The translations under genes were made by a program, and so were the position numbers. This document shows, in pieces, positions 20,701 through 32,869 of a stretch of DNA of 64,000 nucleotides. This DNA is from Ascoidea asiatica (Eukaryota; Ascomycota; Saccharomycetes; Ascoideales; Ascoideaceae): NCBI GenBank assembly GCA_001600695.1, contig BCKQ01000001.1, positions 499,916-563,915 on the forward strand. Direction: 5' to 3'. Positions within the stretch are counted from its first letter, which is position 1. Every line of letters begins with the position of its first letter. The notes under the pieces were generated by a model. That model was not told where the DNA came from, did not search any database, and saw only the letters and a list, made by a program, of their open reading frames with translations.

Positions 20701-23700
20701 ATCCTATTTGATTGAAATTTTTAGTTTCTTAGTTTCTGAATTATCCTAAGCTAAAATATTTAGGAAGCTTTCAAAATAATTTTGTTTTTGACAACTGGGA
20801 AGGTTTTAGAGAAGAAACAGATGAGTACTTTTAATTGAAAATAGTCTGTTTTGTTTTGGTGGAAAAAAAAGTTTGAAAGATAAATTAACAATAAATGCAC
20901 TCTGGATTACAGTGACTGATGAAAATTTATCTTAAAATTCACTCAATGAGTTTTTTTTTTTTTTTCTTTTGGTTTTTTGGCTTGCCAAGTTGTTTGTTAT
21001 TAACCGTTAACAATGAAAAAAAATACATTGTTTACTTGAAAGCTGAAATAATTATTTGAATGATGATCTTTAGGATCATAAGTTTTTAAGGAAGTTACAT
21101 GGATGTTCCTGTTTCCTTAACTTTTACGCCTTTTAAAGTTAACTGTTAAGATAATATTAACAGTTAAAATAAAATTAAATGCACTTGAAATGTTATAATA
21201 ATTAATATCACGTTAAAAAGAATCCGAAAATTATGTTCCAGTAGATCATCTTTTTGAAGAAGTTGAAATTTTCTAAAAAGATTCAAAGTTTTAATCAATA
21301 ACAATTTCCAGTACAAGTACAATTCAAATCAATTATTGTATGTAGACTGTATTCGGCTTTCAAAATTTAAGATAATTGAGATTTCCAATAAGAATCGGTA
21401 TAATTTTAATGAAATTATTAAATCAATTTTTCAGGCGAGTATAAAGAAAAAATTAGAAATGAAAAATTTTAATGATAAACATTGAAATATTCAGATATAG
21501 TATTGAAAAATCAAGCTAAAAAAATGTGAAATTAAAAAATATATTCATCAAGTATTACGTAATAAAGGTTTAAAAAAATCAAACAAATTCTTTCTTAATT
21601 TTGTGTGTCAGTTGAAATGTTTTAGTGTATTTATTATACACAATAAAGAAAAGTACAGTAGAAAATAAAATAATTTTGTTTTTAACCGAAGAAAATAAAA
21701 AGAATAAGAACTAATTTTTACGAAAATGCAAAATTTAGTAATATTTTAGATAAATTTCCTATTTAAATTAGAATCATTAAATTTTTTAGAAAATATGAAA
21801 ACTTCATATCTTTATGAAACAATTTAGAATAAAATAATATGATAAGAGATTTAGATTAACCAAGGTTACTGATACGAAGATTGAAATAAAGAATATTAAA
21901 GATGAATATTTTAATATTGTACTTTTTGATTGAATTTACTAAAGTTTGAAATATATCAAATTGTGGAGAAGCTAAAAATTAAAATGCAAAAAATATAAAC
22001 AGATTCACTTTTCTTGGATATTTTACTTTTAAACCATGTTTTTTATATACTATTTTTTTTTCTACTTGTGACTATTGTAAAAGAGAAATATATGAATAAT
22101 CTCATATTCAAGAAAGAAAAGTAAATAGCTTTAAGGAATAGTAATTTGTAGTACTAGTGATTAAAAAGACAATATCTGTTAATTACCTTACAGGTTCTGA
22201 ATTTACACTAAAATTCAAGAACCAAAAACAGCAAGAGAAACAGAATTGATTAACATCTGAATTCTTAATGAAGCCCAGATAAAAAAAAAAAAAGAAGGAA
22301 AAAGGAATATTGAAAATGCTGGTTGAATGTAATTAACAAGTCAAATTTTTCTTCATTCAATCAAGGTTAATTAATACAACCGAAAGTAGAACTAAAACTA
22401 ACACCAAATTAATGATGGGCTGTTAATCGATTCAATTTTAAAGTAGAAATATAGAAAAATTGAATATATGTGATAAAATTATATGAAACGTATTTGAATG
22501 ATCCAAAAGATTTAATTAAAACATAAAACACACAACCTCAACAGTCTTATTCTTGAAGATAAATTACTTCACAAGCCAGCATCATATATAAAATGGGTTC
22601 ATTATTGTTCATTATTGTTCATTGTTGTTCAATAATGTTAATTATGGTTTATTATGATACGATTATTCCTTATAAAGATTATTTTCCATTTTATCCTTAC
22701 TTTATTCCCTTATGAATCTCAAACTACCACTGTTTTACCCTTTAATATTTCCCAGAACCGTTGAAAAATTGGGTTATTTTTGCATTTTCCATTGTTAATT
22801 TTATTAATTTTATCAATTTCTATTATTTTTATCATATTTATTAATTTTATAAAAATTCGAATGATCATTAAGATTCTCTAATGACATAACGTACACAATT
22901 TCAAACACTTTTCACTCAATCAATGAAGTATTTTTATCTACCAGTAATATTACTGTTTAATGTCAATGTCTATTCGAGTAAAAACTGAGGAATTTGAAAT
23001 ATGAGATTAAGTGGAAAGAAAGAAAATAAGAAAATAAGAATTAACTAATATGGAAATCAAAAGAATTAATTTGAATAAACTTTGTTAAAAGATCATTAAA
23101 TTCAGTTAAATTCAATAATATTACTCATACTTAATCTTTCATATCCCGAGCATCATTATATTCTCATGGATTTGAACCTTTTTTTTTTTTTTTTTATTTT
23201 TTTTCTTTTTACTCGGTTCTTATGTTATCAGAATATTCCTATCTCTTGAAAATCAATGATCTGATGTGATTTTGAATAACAGAAAAAAGAAAATTTTTAA
23301 AGTCTTTTTTTGTTTCAATAGTTTCAATCAATATTAATAATATCTTGATTCTTATCTTGAAATTTACTAGTGTAAGACTATTATGAGATTTTCATATATC
23401 AATTAGATTATAATTTTGGTTGCAAAATAGATTAAAAAAAAAAAGTAGATTGATTAATAATTAATTCAAAATTACTTATCAGTATGATATAAATATTTCT
23501 GCAGTGAATTTGAATAAAATCAGTATAAGAAATACAATTAATAAAATAATTTCTCTTTCTGTTTCTTTACTGGTCCTTTTCAAGATAACAAAGTTTGTAA
23601 AAAATTTAAATGTGTTACAGTACAGTAAATGTTTTAAATATTTTACATGTTTTAGATGTTTGAAATCTTTAAAATTTTTAAAATGTCTCACATGTTTTAC

Positions 23701-25080
23701 AAAATTTATATAAATGTTCTTTTTTTTTTTGTATTTATTTGATACGAGAACCTAAATAAAGTACCCAAATATGAATTAAAATAAATTTTCAAAAATCTTT
23801 TTCAATTTGAAAGTATACACTTCGACAAAATATATCCATAAAATTATCAATTTCAATATTTGTTTGTAAAATTTTTAGTAATTGATATACTGAAATAAAT
23901 AATTTTGTACAATATTTTATCATCATTAATATAATTGATATGATTTTCTTTAGTAAGAAACATGTCTATGAAAATATTTTAAAATTATTGAATACAACCA
24001 CATAGTGTCTTAGACATTTTTCTATTGAACTTTATACTAATAGTTTTAAAACAATATGGATCAGATAGATAGTAATAATAATAGTAATAAGATCTTAATT
24101 TTTAACTGAGGTTTATATACTTTTCTCATAAGGTTAAGTTAAGTTCAATTTTTAATTGTCTTAATTATTTAAATCATGTCAGACTTTTTAATCATTTTAT
24201 TCTTAAATTATTACATAATTTAAAGGTCTAAATAAAAAAATTCGAAAATTTTCAAAAAAAAAATAAAATAAAATTATATCCTTTATCTTCGTTGAAAAAT
24301 TTTTCTTAAAGAATAAATTTGTTGGAGATTAAGTCATGTTAAATTGTTGGAGTTTTTAAAAAGTGGGATAAAATACTCCACTATTTTGAAAAATATATTC
24401 TATTTACATTATGAAATTAATGAATATTTTTGAAAAAAAAAAAAAAGTGTGTAAACCAATAGCTCTAAAATGATAAATGAATGATTAAATAAATATGAAA
24501 AATGATGTAAAAAAAAACATGTATTATAATCATTTGAAATATCTCAAGGTGTACATTATTTGATATTGATATTAATATAGATATTTATTTTTAAGATCAA
24601 TACTTAATTTGGGTGTAAATTATTTTTGATCATCAACGAAAATTTTTTTAATTTAATATATTATAAATGAAATTCTTATCATTGAATTTAAAATTTGATT
24701 GTAATTTCAAGACATTAAAGGCAGTTAAAGTACACCAAGCATATATTTGGATTTGAATCGCATTAAAATTTCATTCTTATAAAATTTGGTATGAATAAAT
24801 TTATGAAAATACTTTGAAATTTTATTCAAATTGATTACAAAACGTTTTTATCTACAAGATTTTATACTTAACTTCTTATTGTTAATGAATTTTAAGTAGG
24901 TTAAACAAGTTAGGTAACTCTTTATATTGAATTTCATCATAAAGTAGTCTAAAAAAGAATGTAAATCACTAAAATCAAGAGCCTTTTAATTAAACCATTG
25001 AATTTCAATACTTAACTTCAATACTATTGGATTGTATAGAATTGAATTATACCAACATTTTATTCAAATCTTGAAATTAT

Positions 25081-25122
25081 CTCAATTTCTTCTCAATTTC
25101 TTCTCAATTTCTTCTCAATTTA
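25081..25122. repeat. 11-bp tandem repeat, nearly 4 copies
   Basis: The unit CTCAATTTCTT occurs three times in succession and then a partial copy. It lies within the gene desert, near the ECL1-like 3' end. Confidence 0.85.
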
Positions 25123-25706
25123 CCACATTTTTAGTACTGGAACAGAAAAAAAAATTAATTTTTCAAAGAAAACGTGGTCGGAATTTCCGTTTTGGGTAAT
25201 TAACTTGGACGGAATATCACGTTGTTGTATTTTTTTTTTGAAATCTGAAGGTTTTTTTGGTTCATTTTTTACAGCCTTTGCAGAAGTTGAGAAGATTCTG
25301 AAGAAGCAAGAACATGAAAGATAACAAATATTTTACAAAAGAAGAGAATAATTGATAATAATAATGAAATAATTGAGTTGATCTATATAGATGTATATAT
25401 ATAAATAAGTAAATAAGTAAATAAGTAAGTAAGTATCTAATAAGATCAAATTAAATTCAAATAAATTGCAAAAGAAAAAAAAAAAATGTTTGAAAAAAAA
25501 AAAAAAAGAAGTAAGGTAAACATAAGTAACTAAGTAGGTAAGTAAGTAAACAATCTCATAAATAATGAAATATAAATGAGAAGAAGAATTTGAAGTTTGT
25601 AAAAAAAAGTAAAAAACAACCACCAAATGAGTAAGATAAATAAATATAAACATTTAAACATATTAATAAAAAAAAAAATCATAACCAGAAATAATTAATT
25701 AAATAA

Positions 25707-26378
25707 CTATTGAGAATTTAACCATCTTGTATAATTAGAATAACCTATTGAAGAAGTTAATTGACTTTGATTATTAATTTGTTTTTTATTTTGAGAATTG
25801 AAATATATTCTATTGTTATTGTTATTATTATTATTGTTATTATTGTTATTATTATCAGAACTACTTGATTCATTACTTGAATCTATGTAATCAGACATTG
25901 TATTTACAGAAGAAGATTCTTGATCTTCATCATTATAATAATCATAATCATAATCAATTTCTATATTTTTATTAATATTATTTGAATTTGAAGTTATATT
26001 TGGATTTCTATAAGTATAACTTTGATTATAACTACTATTATTATTATTATTATTATGTATAAAGTTATTATTATTAATAGGTATACTATTTTTATAAGTA
26101 TCATTATCTAAAGGAGAATTTAAATATTGATCATTATCCTGATAATCATCATTTTCATATTCGAATTCTTCATCATCATCATTATTATTATTATTATTAT
26201 TATTATAATTGATGTTATTATTATTATTTTCTTGAATAAGTAATTGATTTAAAAGATTTTGTCTTTGTTGTTGAATTTTTTGATCAAATAATTGACAACT
26301 TTTTGAACAATATATATTATCATATTCATTTAATTTATTTTCACAAATTATACAATATTCTTCAAAAGCTGAACTCAT
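25707..26378 (-). CDS. ECL1: Ecl1-family zinc-binding protein
   Basis: A 223-residue protein. Residues 7-35 carry the Ecl1-family zinc motif EEYCIICENKL...YCSKSCQLFD (CxxC plus CSxxC followed by D). Downstream is an Asn/Asp/Glu-rich low-complexity body (about 50-200). The C-terminus, SNYTRWLNSQ, resembles the conserved end seen in several family members. Ecl1-type proteins extend chronological lifespan in S. pombe and include S. cerevisiae YGR146C, of similar length. They act in nutrient and zinc/sulfur stress responses, probably in the nucleus; the biochemical role is unclear. The 5.2-kb upstream region is extraordinarily long for this genome and suggests complex control. Confidence 0.8.
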   Translation of the reverse strand: MSSAFEEYCIICENKLNEYDNIYCSKSCQLFDQKIQQQRQNLLNQLLIQENNNNNINYNNNNNNNNDDDEEFEYENDDYQDNDQYLNSPLDNDTYKNSIPINNNNFIHNNNNNNSSYNQSYTYRNPNITSNSNNINKNIEIDYDYDYYNDEDQESSSVNTMSDYIDSSNESSSSDNNNNNNNNNNNNNNRIYFNSQNKKQINNQSQLTSSIGYSNYTRWLNSQ

Positions 26379-27657
26379 TTTAATTTATAATTATTTGATA
26401 TTTGATATTGGGTATATAATGATATTTATGAGTAATATATTAATAAGATTATAATTATTATTATAATTATTATAATTTGATTTAATAAAATAAAATTTTT
26501 TTTTAAAAGAAATAAATAAAATAAATTTAAAGAAATATAAATAAATGAGGAAATATATAAATATTTATATCAAATTGAATTTTATTTTATTATATTTTAT
26601 TATATTATATTATATTGTATTGTATTGTATTGTAATATTGTATAAGAGTATAGTAGAGTATAGTAAAGTAAAGTATTGTATTGAGAATTGAGTAGAATAG
26701 TGTAGAATAAATTTGAAAGTAGTGTATTGTAAGTAAAGTGTTGATTATAGAATATTATGGAATAAAATTTTTATTTCTTTATTTCTTTATTTCTTTATTT
26801 CTTTATTAGAGATTGATATTGATATTGATATTGATATTGAAAATTAATTGAAATATGTTTAAGTGAATAAATAATTTAATTTTTAAAATAAAATTTTAAA
26901 ATTAAATTGGAGAAGAGTTAAAATAATAATTTTTTTATTAAAATGTATCCGAGAATTTAAAATTGACAGAGATTTGAAGATTTGAATATTTGAAGATTAA
27001 AATTTAAGGTAATAAGAAAGTTTTAATGTTTTAATGTTTAATGTTAATATTTTATAACTTTTAATTGAATAATTGTATAATTTAATAATTTAATAATTTA
27101 ATAAGTGAATAATTGATTAATATTATGAAATGAATTGATAAATATTTCTAATGATTTACAATAATTTAACTTGATTTAATTTTAAAAATGGATGACTTTT
27201 AAATTAATTATGACAGAGTAAAAAAAAAATTGAAGATAATAAAAATAGACTAAATGTTATCTATTATCTAATTATCTATTAGAAGTGTTATTTGATTAAT
27301 ACCAGTAGATTAATATGAAATTCTTAGTTTAAAGATGTCTTGAACTAAAAAAAAAAGAACTGAGATTTTGTAAAAAAAAAGTAATAAAGTGTATTTAAAT
27401 ATTTAATAAATATGAATGTAAATATAAATATTAACGATTGTTAGTTTGTTGGTTGTAAGATTTATTGATTTATTGATAAGAAATTAGTACTATTTTAGTA
27501 AATAGATAATAGTAGTAAATAATGATTTATTTGATTGATATTGATATTAATATTGAAATTGAAATATAAAAGAAGAAAGAGAAAGAGATTAAAAAGGAGA
27601 AAAAGAATTGAATTTATATTAATAATTGATTGATATATTATTAATCATTATTTTACT

Positions 27658-27701
27658 TAGTAATTACATAGTAATTACATAGTAATTACATAGTAATTAC
27701 A
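27658..27701. repeat. 11-bp tandem repeat, 4 copies
   Basis: TAGTAATTACA is repeated four times perfectly and then degenerates to TAGTAAG. Confidence 0.9.
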
Positions 27702-28160
27702 TAGTAAGTATATTTAATATCTTAATTTATTTGATTTATTTGATATATTTCACTTATTTTCACTAACAATCAAACCAAATTTGTCAATTGTGAAAAATTA
27801 ATTAATTAATTAATAATAGAAATAATAATAATAATATTAGTAGTAGTGGTGGACTATTTGCACGTTCATACACTCAGTCAGGATACATTTCGCCATGTTT
27901 TTCGCCATTTCTTGTAGCTTCACTCAGCCGGAACAGAGTGTGGATCAGCACAGTGAGCCTTCGAGGGCTCGTGCACGTAGCAAGATGTGAGTGAGTGAGT
28001 GTTTGTATGACTGAAGTGACTGAAGTGACTAAAGTGAGATATGACTGAGATATGACTGATGTTGTGGTGGGTTGTTGGGGTGGTGGTTGCAGTGGTTACA
28101 GTGGTTACAGTGGTGGTTACTTGGTTACTTGGTTACTAGTGGATAGTGGATAGTGGATAG

Positions 28161-28550
28161 TGCTAATTAATCTTCGTATTTGGCAAGCTGCACGGGAAAC
28201 AGGCTACATGCAGCCCGAGATTAACGTTTGCGAAGAATTGAAAAGATTCCTCAGTGAAGTTCCTCACTCATCGACAGATTTGTTGTTCTGGAGGAGAAAT
28301 CTGGGTGCGTGTTAGGTTCTTGTTAGGTTCTTGTTAGGTTCTTGTTGTCTGGGCAAGCGCTTTGCTGTTAACGTTATTATGCTGATATTCTGTTACAAAA
28401 CTACTCTCCACGCCACACTCAGAAACTGGGAGAGAGTTCAAATTGAATTAGATCAGGTGTACTGACCTGTTAACTTGGTAACAACAATTATTAGCAAACA
28501 GTTGCTAATTTAGTTCCGTGCGTGTGTTACTTGAGTACTGTACAGTACTT
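28161..28550. other. Hairpin-dense GC-richer segment, possible structured RNA or operator cluster
   Basis: Many exact inverted repeats lie within ~390 bases. TTAATCT/AGATTAA (28167-28173 with 28218-28224) encloses CTGCA/TGCAG and CGGG/CCCG arms. CAGATTT/AAATCTG pair 28275-28281 with 28297-28303. CAGGT/ACCTG lies near 28455. TTAGCAA/TTGCTAA (28491-28497, 28502-28508) has a 4-nt loop. AGTACTGTACAGTACT (28534-28549) is a perfect palindrome. An 11-bp array (GTTAGGTTCTT, three copies) is at 28311-28343. Coding potential is absent. It could be an RNA gene or a set of binding sites; the strand cannot be decided. Confidence 0.35.
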
Positions 28551-28700
28551 GATTAACTTGCGGTTCCATTCGGTTCCATCAAGCTCTGTTCAGCTCCATT
28601 TAAATTTTCCACTGTGTTCTTCGGTAAATTTGGCCACATCCACTCAACCCATGTTTTTTTAACAACGCTTTTGTGCTTTTATTCTATTCTCTTCCACCGC

Positions 28701-28706
28701 CACGTG
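28701..28706. promoter_or_regulatory. CACGTG core in the ECL1/dehydrogenase island
   Basis: An exact CACGTG bHLH-type site, inside a GC-richer island like the other copies in this window. Confidence 0.35.
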
Positions 28707-28836
28707 AGCCACGGGGCTGGAACAGTTTCATCCACACTCCACACTCCAAACAGTTTACAAACACTCAGTCAGTCAATCCACAGTCCGCGTTCCGTGTCCC
28801 GTGTCCCGTGTCCCGTGCGGGCTTCAAGGGACTTTG

Positions 28837-28880
28837 AAATCTCCTGGAAATCTCCTGGAAATCTCCTGGAAATCTCCTGG
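28837..28880. repeat. 11-bp tandem repeat AAATCTCCTGG, 4 copies
   Basis: Four perfect copies, preceded at about 28797-28818 by a TCCCGTG tandem run. It is one of several 11-bp arrays. Confidence 0.9.
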
Positions 28881-30731
28881 AGGAAAAAAGAAGGAAAAAG
28901 AGGAAAAAAAGGAACAAAAGGAACTGAAACGAGCCTTGAGCTATTATCCTGTACCGACAATTACTTCTGCGTAACATTGGTGTATCTTACAGCACTAGAG
29001 CACCACTTTAGTACTACAGTACCACTTTAGTACTACTGGGTTACATGTTTTATATTTTGTACCAATAGATTAAACACCAACTAAGTAACAAACACAATTT
29101 ACACATTCTCACGTAGTTAATTCAAGTACAGTAGCGGTACGATATCAGTTTGCCTTTATCAATCATCAGATCATGTTTTATTACTATTTATCTATTTATC
29201 TATCTATCTATCTATCTACAATTGCTATGATGAAATTTATTAAGGACATATTGAAAAACGGGAAATGGGAATAAAAAAGAAATAATTTTGTTTTTTTTAT
29301 TGAAAAACAGGAAAAAACACATGTTATCAAAGTACTACTGTAAGTTAATTAATAAGTGCACCCTTTATTACACTTTTATTACACCCGTGGGGCATGTGGG
29401 AAAAATGGGAATCAATTTATATTTTATAATATGAAATTATTTATTATTCTCTTTACTAAATGACTCACTTGATTATAAATAAAAATTTTTTTCAAAGTCA
29501 TTAAATAGTTACTCTTTCTGGAAAGTATTTTGGAAAATTTTTTTGTTTGTTTGTTTGTTTGTTTTTTTATTTGTTTTGAAATTTGTACCTGTATTTTATT
29601 TGTAAATAAATATACCCCATTCTTTAATCCGTTCCTAAAGAAAAAGTTAAGAAAAGAAAAATATTCATATTTATGGTATTGAAATTTGAAATTTGAAAAT
29701 TTCGTTTTGTTTCAAATCAAATCAAATCAAATCAAATCAAATATTTTACTTTTTTTCACAAATCACAGTAATTAAATAAAATCATTTTAAAATTCTATAT
29801 TTTGTTATTTTTTGTAATCAATTCTAAATATATTGCTCAAGCAATATTATAATAGATAAATAGATAACTAAATAAATAAATAACTAACTAAATAATTTAA
29901 AAGGAAACTTTCCGAGACTCAGACCATCGATTTGTTAAAGTTAGGGCTACATTGCAAGACTTGCACTGGCTTAAACACACAACTTTAAGCATTAACGCAA
30001 GTATTATGCCCAAATGTGGTTGTCAACAGAAGTTGATATAATTACCATATCATTAAAATTGAGCAGATTTAACTTTAAACTGCACTCAAAAATAAGTTAA
30101 CGTTTGTTTATATTCTGCAATAAAATTTTAACAACTTTAACAACATTAACGTAATCTCAAAGTAAGGTAAAAGTAAGGTAATAACGCAATTGCACGTTAC
30201 ATATTTGTAACATTAATGTCAATAACAACAATAATACTCCATTACGAGATCATAATAATAATTAATAAATAGATGAATAAATAAATAAATAATAGATGTT
30301 GGATGACATTGTAATGTTGAAAATAATTTTATATTTGAACTACGTAATTTGCTTCTAGATCATTCATTTTATTTAAACACATGTTTTACTATTTATTTAT
30401 AATAGTGATGGATATGAAAAATAATTGAACTTATAATTTCAAAAATAAATTTCAACAATTTTCATAATCATAAATTTCAACATTTTCAATCAAAATTAAT
30501 CATTTAATTAATTTGGGTAATTTGGTTCAATTAAAGTTAAACAGTCTGTTAATAATATCTTTTTAACCATTAACCATTAACCATTAACCTTTAACCATTA
30601 ATTATTACAGTAATATGTGATTAATTAATCAATTAAGTAATTACTTAATTATATTCAACCGTTACTGAGGAAAATAACCTTAATAACCTTAATAACTACA
30701 ACAAAATAATTATCCATGATCCTGAATATTG

Positions 30732-30771
30732 GTTTCGATTTGTTTCGATTTGTTTCGATTTGTTTCGATTT
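30732..30771. repeat. 10-bp tandem repeat TTTCGATTTG, 4 copies
   Basis: Three perfect copies and a fourth differing only in the last base, in the upstream region of the dehydrogenase gene. Confidence 0.85.
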
Positions 30772-31616
30772 AAAAGTAATAAGAATTTATAAATTTGATC
30801 TGGTTTTGAAACTTGAAATTCACAATTTCTTTAAGTCCAAATTCTACTTACCAATTTAATCCTATGGTATTCAATTACATAAGCTTAATTCCACTTACAT
30901 TTTATTTGTGGTGTTTGTGGTGTTTGTGGTGTTTGTGGTGTTTCTAAAGCACCAGATCTCGTGTCTGAGACGTAAACCCATCTGCAGTAGTACCATCTCC
31001 ACTGCCACTGGTAACCATCTTTGTAGTAATAGTAATAATAGCAATAGTAACAATAGTACCACTTACACAGAACCACCACCCAGGATCAATTAATGCCCTG
31101 CAATCAACATCATAAACCATGTTGAATTTAATTATTCCATTTCCACCTTCTTTTCATTTCTTGTACCAATAACCAATGGTAATTTTACGCGTTAACATTT
31201 AAATTTAAATTTAAATTAAAATTAAAATTAAAATTTAATTTCACTTGTCCTAGAATGTCCTATAATTTTGAACTTCATATCCTACGTCCCAATTTAAAAA
31301 TAAAAAAAAAAAAAAAAAAAAAAAACAATCCCAAATATTCTAAAGAGTCATCCCTCTGTCCTATTGCGTCTTGAATATTTTTTCATTTATTCTTTTTATC
31401 TCTCGGTTGTTTATTTCCGCCCGATAAATTTAAATTTCTTTAATATGTTTAATAAATATCGACAATTTAAATTATATTTAATTCAATTTACAGCCAATAT
31501 TTTCAATAATATATATAAATTAATCAAATTTGAATAATAATAAATAAATAACTATTCATATTCTTCTATTCATATTCTCTTATATAATTATATTCTTATA
31601 TAAACAAATATAAAAA

Positions 31617-32741
31617 ATGTCATTGAAAAAAGTTTTAATAATTGGTAAAATTTATCCAGAAGATTTATCATTTATACAATTTTCAAAAAAATTTGAAATA
31701 ATTTTATATAATTATATTTCAAAATCTAAATTTATAAATGATTTAATTACAATTTATAATGATATTTCTGCAATTTGGTTATCTCATGGTGGTTTATTAT
31801 CAAAAAATGGTTATGATGAATTTGATAATAATTTATATAATTCATTACCAAATTCTTTAAAATGTATAGTTTTATGTTCAATTGGTTATGATAGATATGA
31901 TATAAAAAAATTAAAAGATTTAAATATAATTTTATGTAATAGAAATTCAATTGGTTCAAATGATGTTGCTGATTTAGCTCTATATAATGTTTTAATGTCT
32001 TTTAGATATATAAATTTATTTGAAAATCAATTAAAAATTTCTGGGGATACTATAAATTCAAGAATTAATTTATCTTCAAATAATTTTAATTATAAAATTG
32101 GTAAATCAATTTTAATTTCAAAAAATGATCCAAATAGAAAATTTTTTGCTTTAGGTGATTTAATTTCTGGTAAAAAAGTTACAAGTCCAAATGGTAAAAT
32201 TGCTGCAATTATTGGTTTAGGTGAAATTGGTAAACAAATTGCAATAAGATTAAATTCATTGGGTATGATAATTCATTATTATAAAAGAAATAAAATTTCA
32301 AATTCCAATTTAAATTTAAATTTTAATTTTAATTTTAATTTAACTTATCATAATAATTTTAATTCAATTATTAAAATTGCAGATATTATAATTTTTGCAT
32401 TACCTTTATCAAAAGAAACAAAATATTTATTTAATTTTGATTCATTAAAATTAATTAAAAAAAATGTAAAAATTGTTAATATTTCAAGAGGTCAAATTAT
32501 TAATGAATTAGCTTTAATTAAAGGTTTAGAAGATGGTATTATAAGTTATGCAGCTTTAGATGTTTTTGAAAATGAATCAAATATTAATCCAAAATTAATA
32601 AATAGAGATGATGTAACTATAACTCCTCATATTGGTTCTTCAACTTATGATCAAGTTATTGATAGTTTTAAATTATGTCAAGATAATATTATTGATATTT
32701 TACTTAATAATGGTACTGGAATTTCTCCAGTTAATCTATAA
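31617..32741 (+). CDS. D-isomer-specific 2-hydroxyacid dehydrogenase
   Basis: A 374-residue NAD(P)-dependent reductase. The Rossmann motif GLGEIGKQIA is at about 200-209. The catalytic triad is visible as Arg in VNISRGQ (about 289), Glu in FENES (about 320) and His in TPHIGSS (about 337). The N-terminal lid domain includes WLSHGG and SIGYDRYDI. Insertions and the DVTITPHIGSSTYDQVID ending resemble the S. cerevisiae GOR1/YPL113C/YGL185C group, so glyoxylate or another 2-ketoacid is a likely substrate; I cannot separate these paralogues. It probably lies in the cytosol or mitochondria without a clear presequence. It converges on the pseudogene at 32870-33506. Confidence 0.88.
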   Translation: MSLKKVLIIGKIYPEDLSFIQFSKKFEIILYNYISKSKFINDLITIYNDISAIWLSHGGLLSKNGYDEFDNNLYNSLPNSLKCIVLCSIGYDRYDIKKLKDLNIILCNRNSIGSNDVADLALYNVLMSFRYINLFENQLKISGDTINSRINLSSNNFNYKIGKSILISKNDPNRKFFALGDLISGKKVTSPNGKIAAIIGLGEIGKQIAIRLNSLGMIIHYYKRNKISNSNLNLNFNFNFNLTYHNNFNSIIKIADIIIFALPLSKETKYLFNFDSLKLIKKNVKIVNISRGQIINELALIKGLEDGIISYAALDVFENESNINPKLINRDDVTITPHIGSSTYDQVIDSFKLCQDNIIDILLNNGTGISPVNL

Positions 32742-32869
32742 AACTAAGATACAGTATATAATTATAATCTATTTTATAATAACGAATAAAATGTGATAAA
32801 TTGTATTATTCCTTTAATTTCAATAATCTTCTTTCTGTTTCTTTTAAATTGAAAAAAGAAAAAAAAAAA

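Larger units (their letters stand above)
17262..25706. other. 8.4-kb gene desert, candidate regional centromere
   Basis: Between the TRP1 start and the 3' end of the ECL1-like gene no reading frame is longer than about 87 codons, and none has the codon use of neighbouring genes. The DNA is AT-rich but not simple repeat, with scattered poly-A/T runs, a few short tandem arrays (a 10-mer near 22601, an 11-mer at 25081-25122) and a slightly GC-richer patch at 20060-20470. No tRNA, rRNA or transposon end was recognised. Its size and lack of genes suit a regional centromere or a very long regulatory region. This is inference only. Confidence 0.4.
26379..31616. promoter_or_regulatory. 5.2-kb divergent non-coding region between ECL1 and dehydrogenase genes
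   Basis: No credible gene was found. 26.4-27.8 kb is AT-rich with ATTAT, ATTGT and TTTCT tandem runs and an 11-mer array. 27.84-29.16 kb is a GC-richer island with many tandem duplications, hairpins and a CACGTG (28701-28706). 29.2-31.6 kb is AT-rich again, with TTTCGATTTG and TTTGTGGTG arrays and poly-A (about 31302-31325). ORFs across the island start at GTG or TTG and lack normal codon use. Long complex upstream regions in yeasts often belong to heavily regulated genes. Confidence 0.5.

Noticed and set aside
28187-28222. GCACGGGAAA ... CCGAGATT words reminiscent of yeast U4 snRNA
   Set aside because: The order and spacing of the U4 kink-turn and stem II are not reproduced, and no Sm site was found at the right place.
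28614-29030. 138-codon ORF in the GC-richer island
   Set aside because: Starts at GTG, runs through two tandem arrays, and has codon use unlike any real gene here.
30885-31093. Overlapping 61- and 64-codon ORFs across TTTGTGGTG repeats and a GC-richer patch
   Set aside because: Each reads through the tandem repeat, with atypical codons and no domain; possible relic but not supportable.
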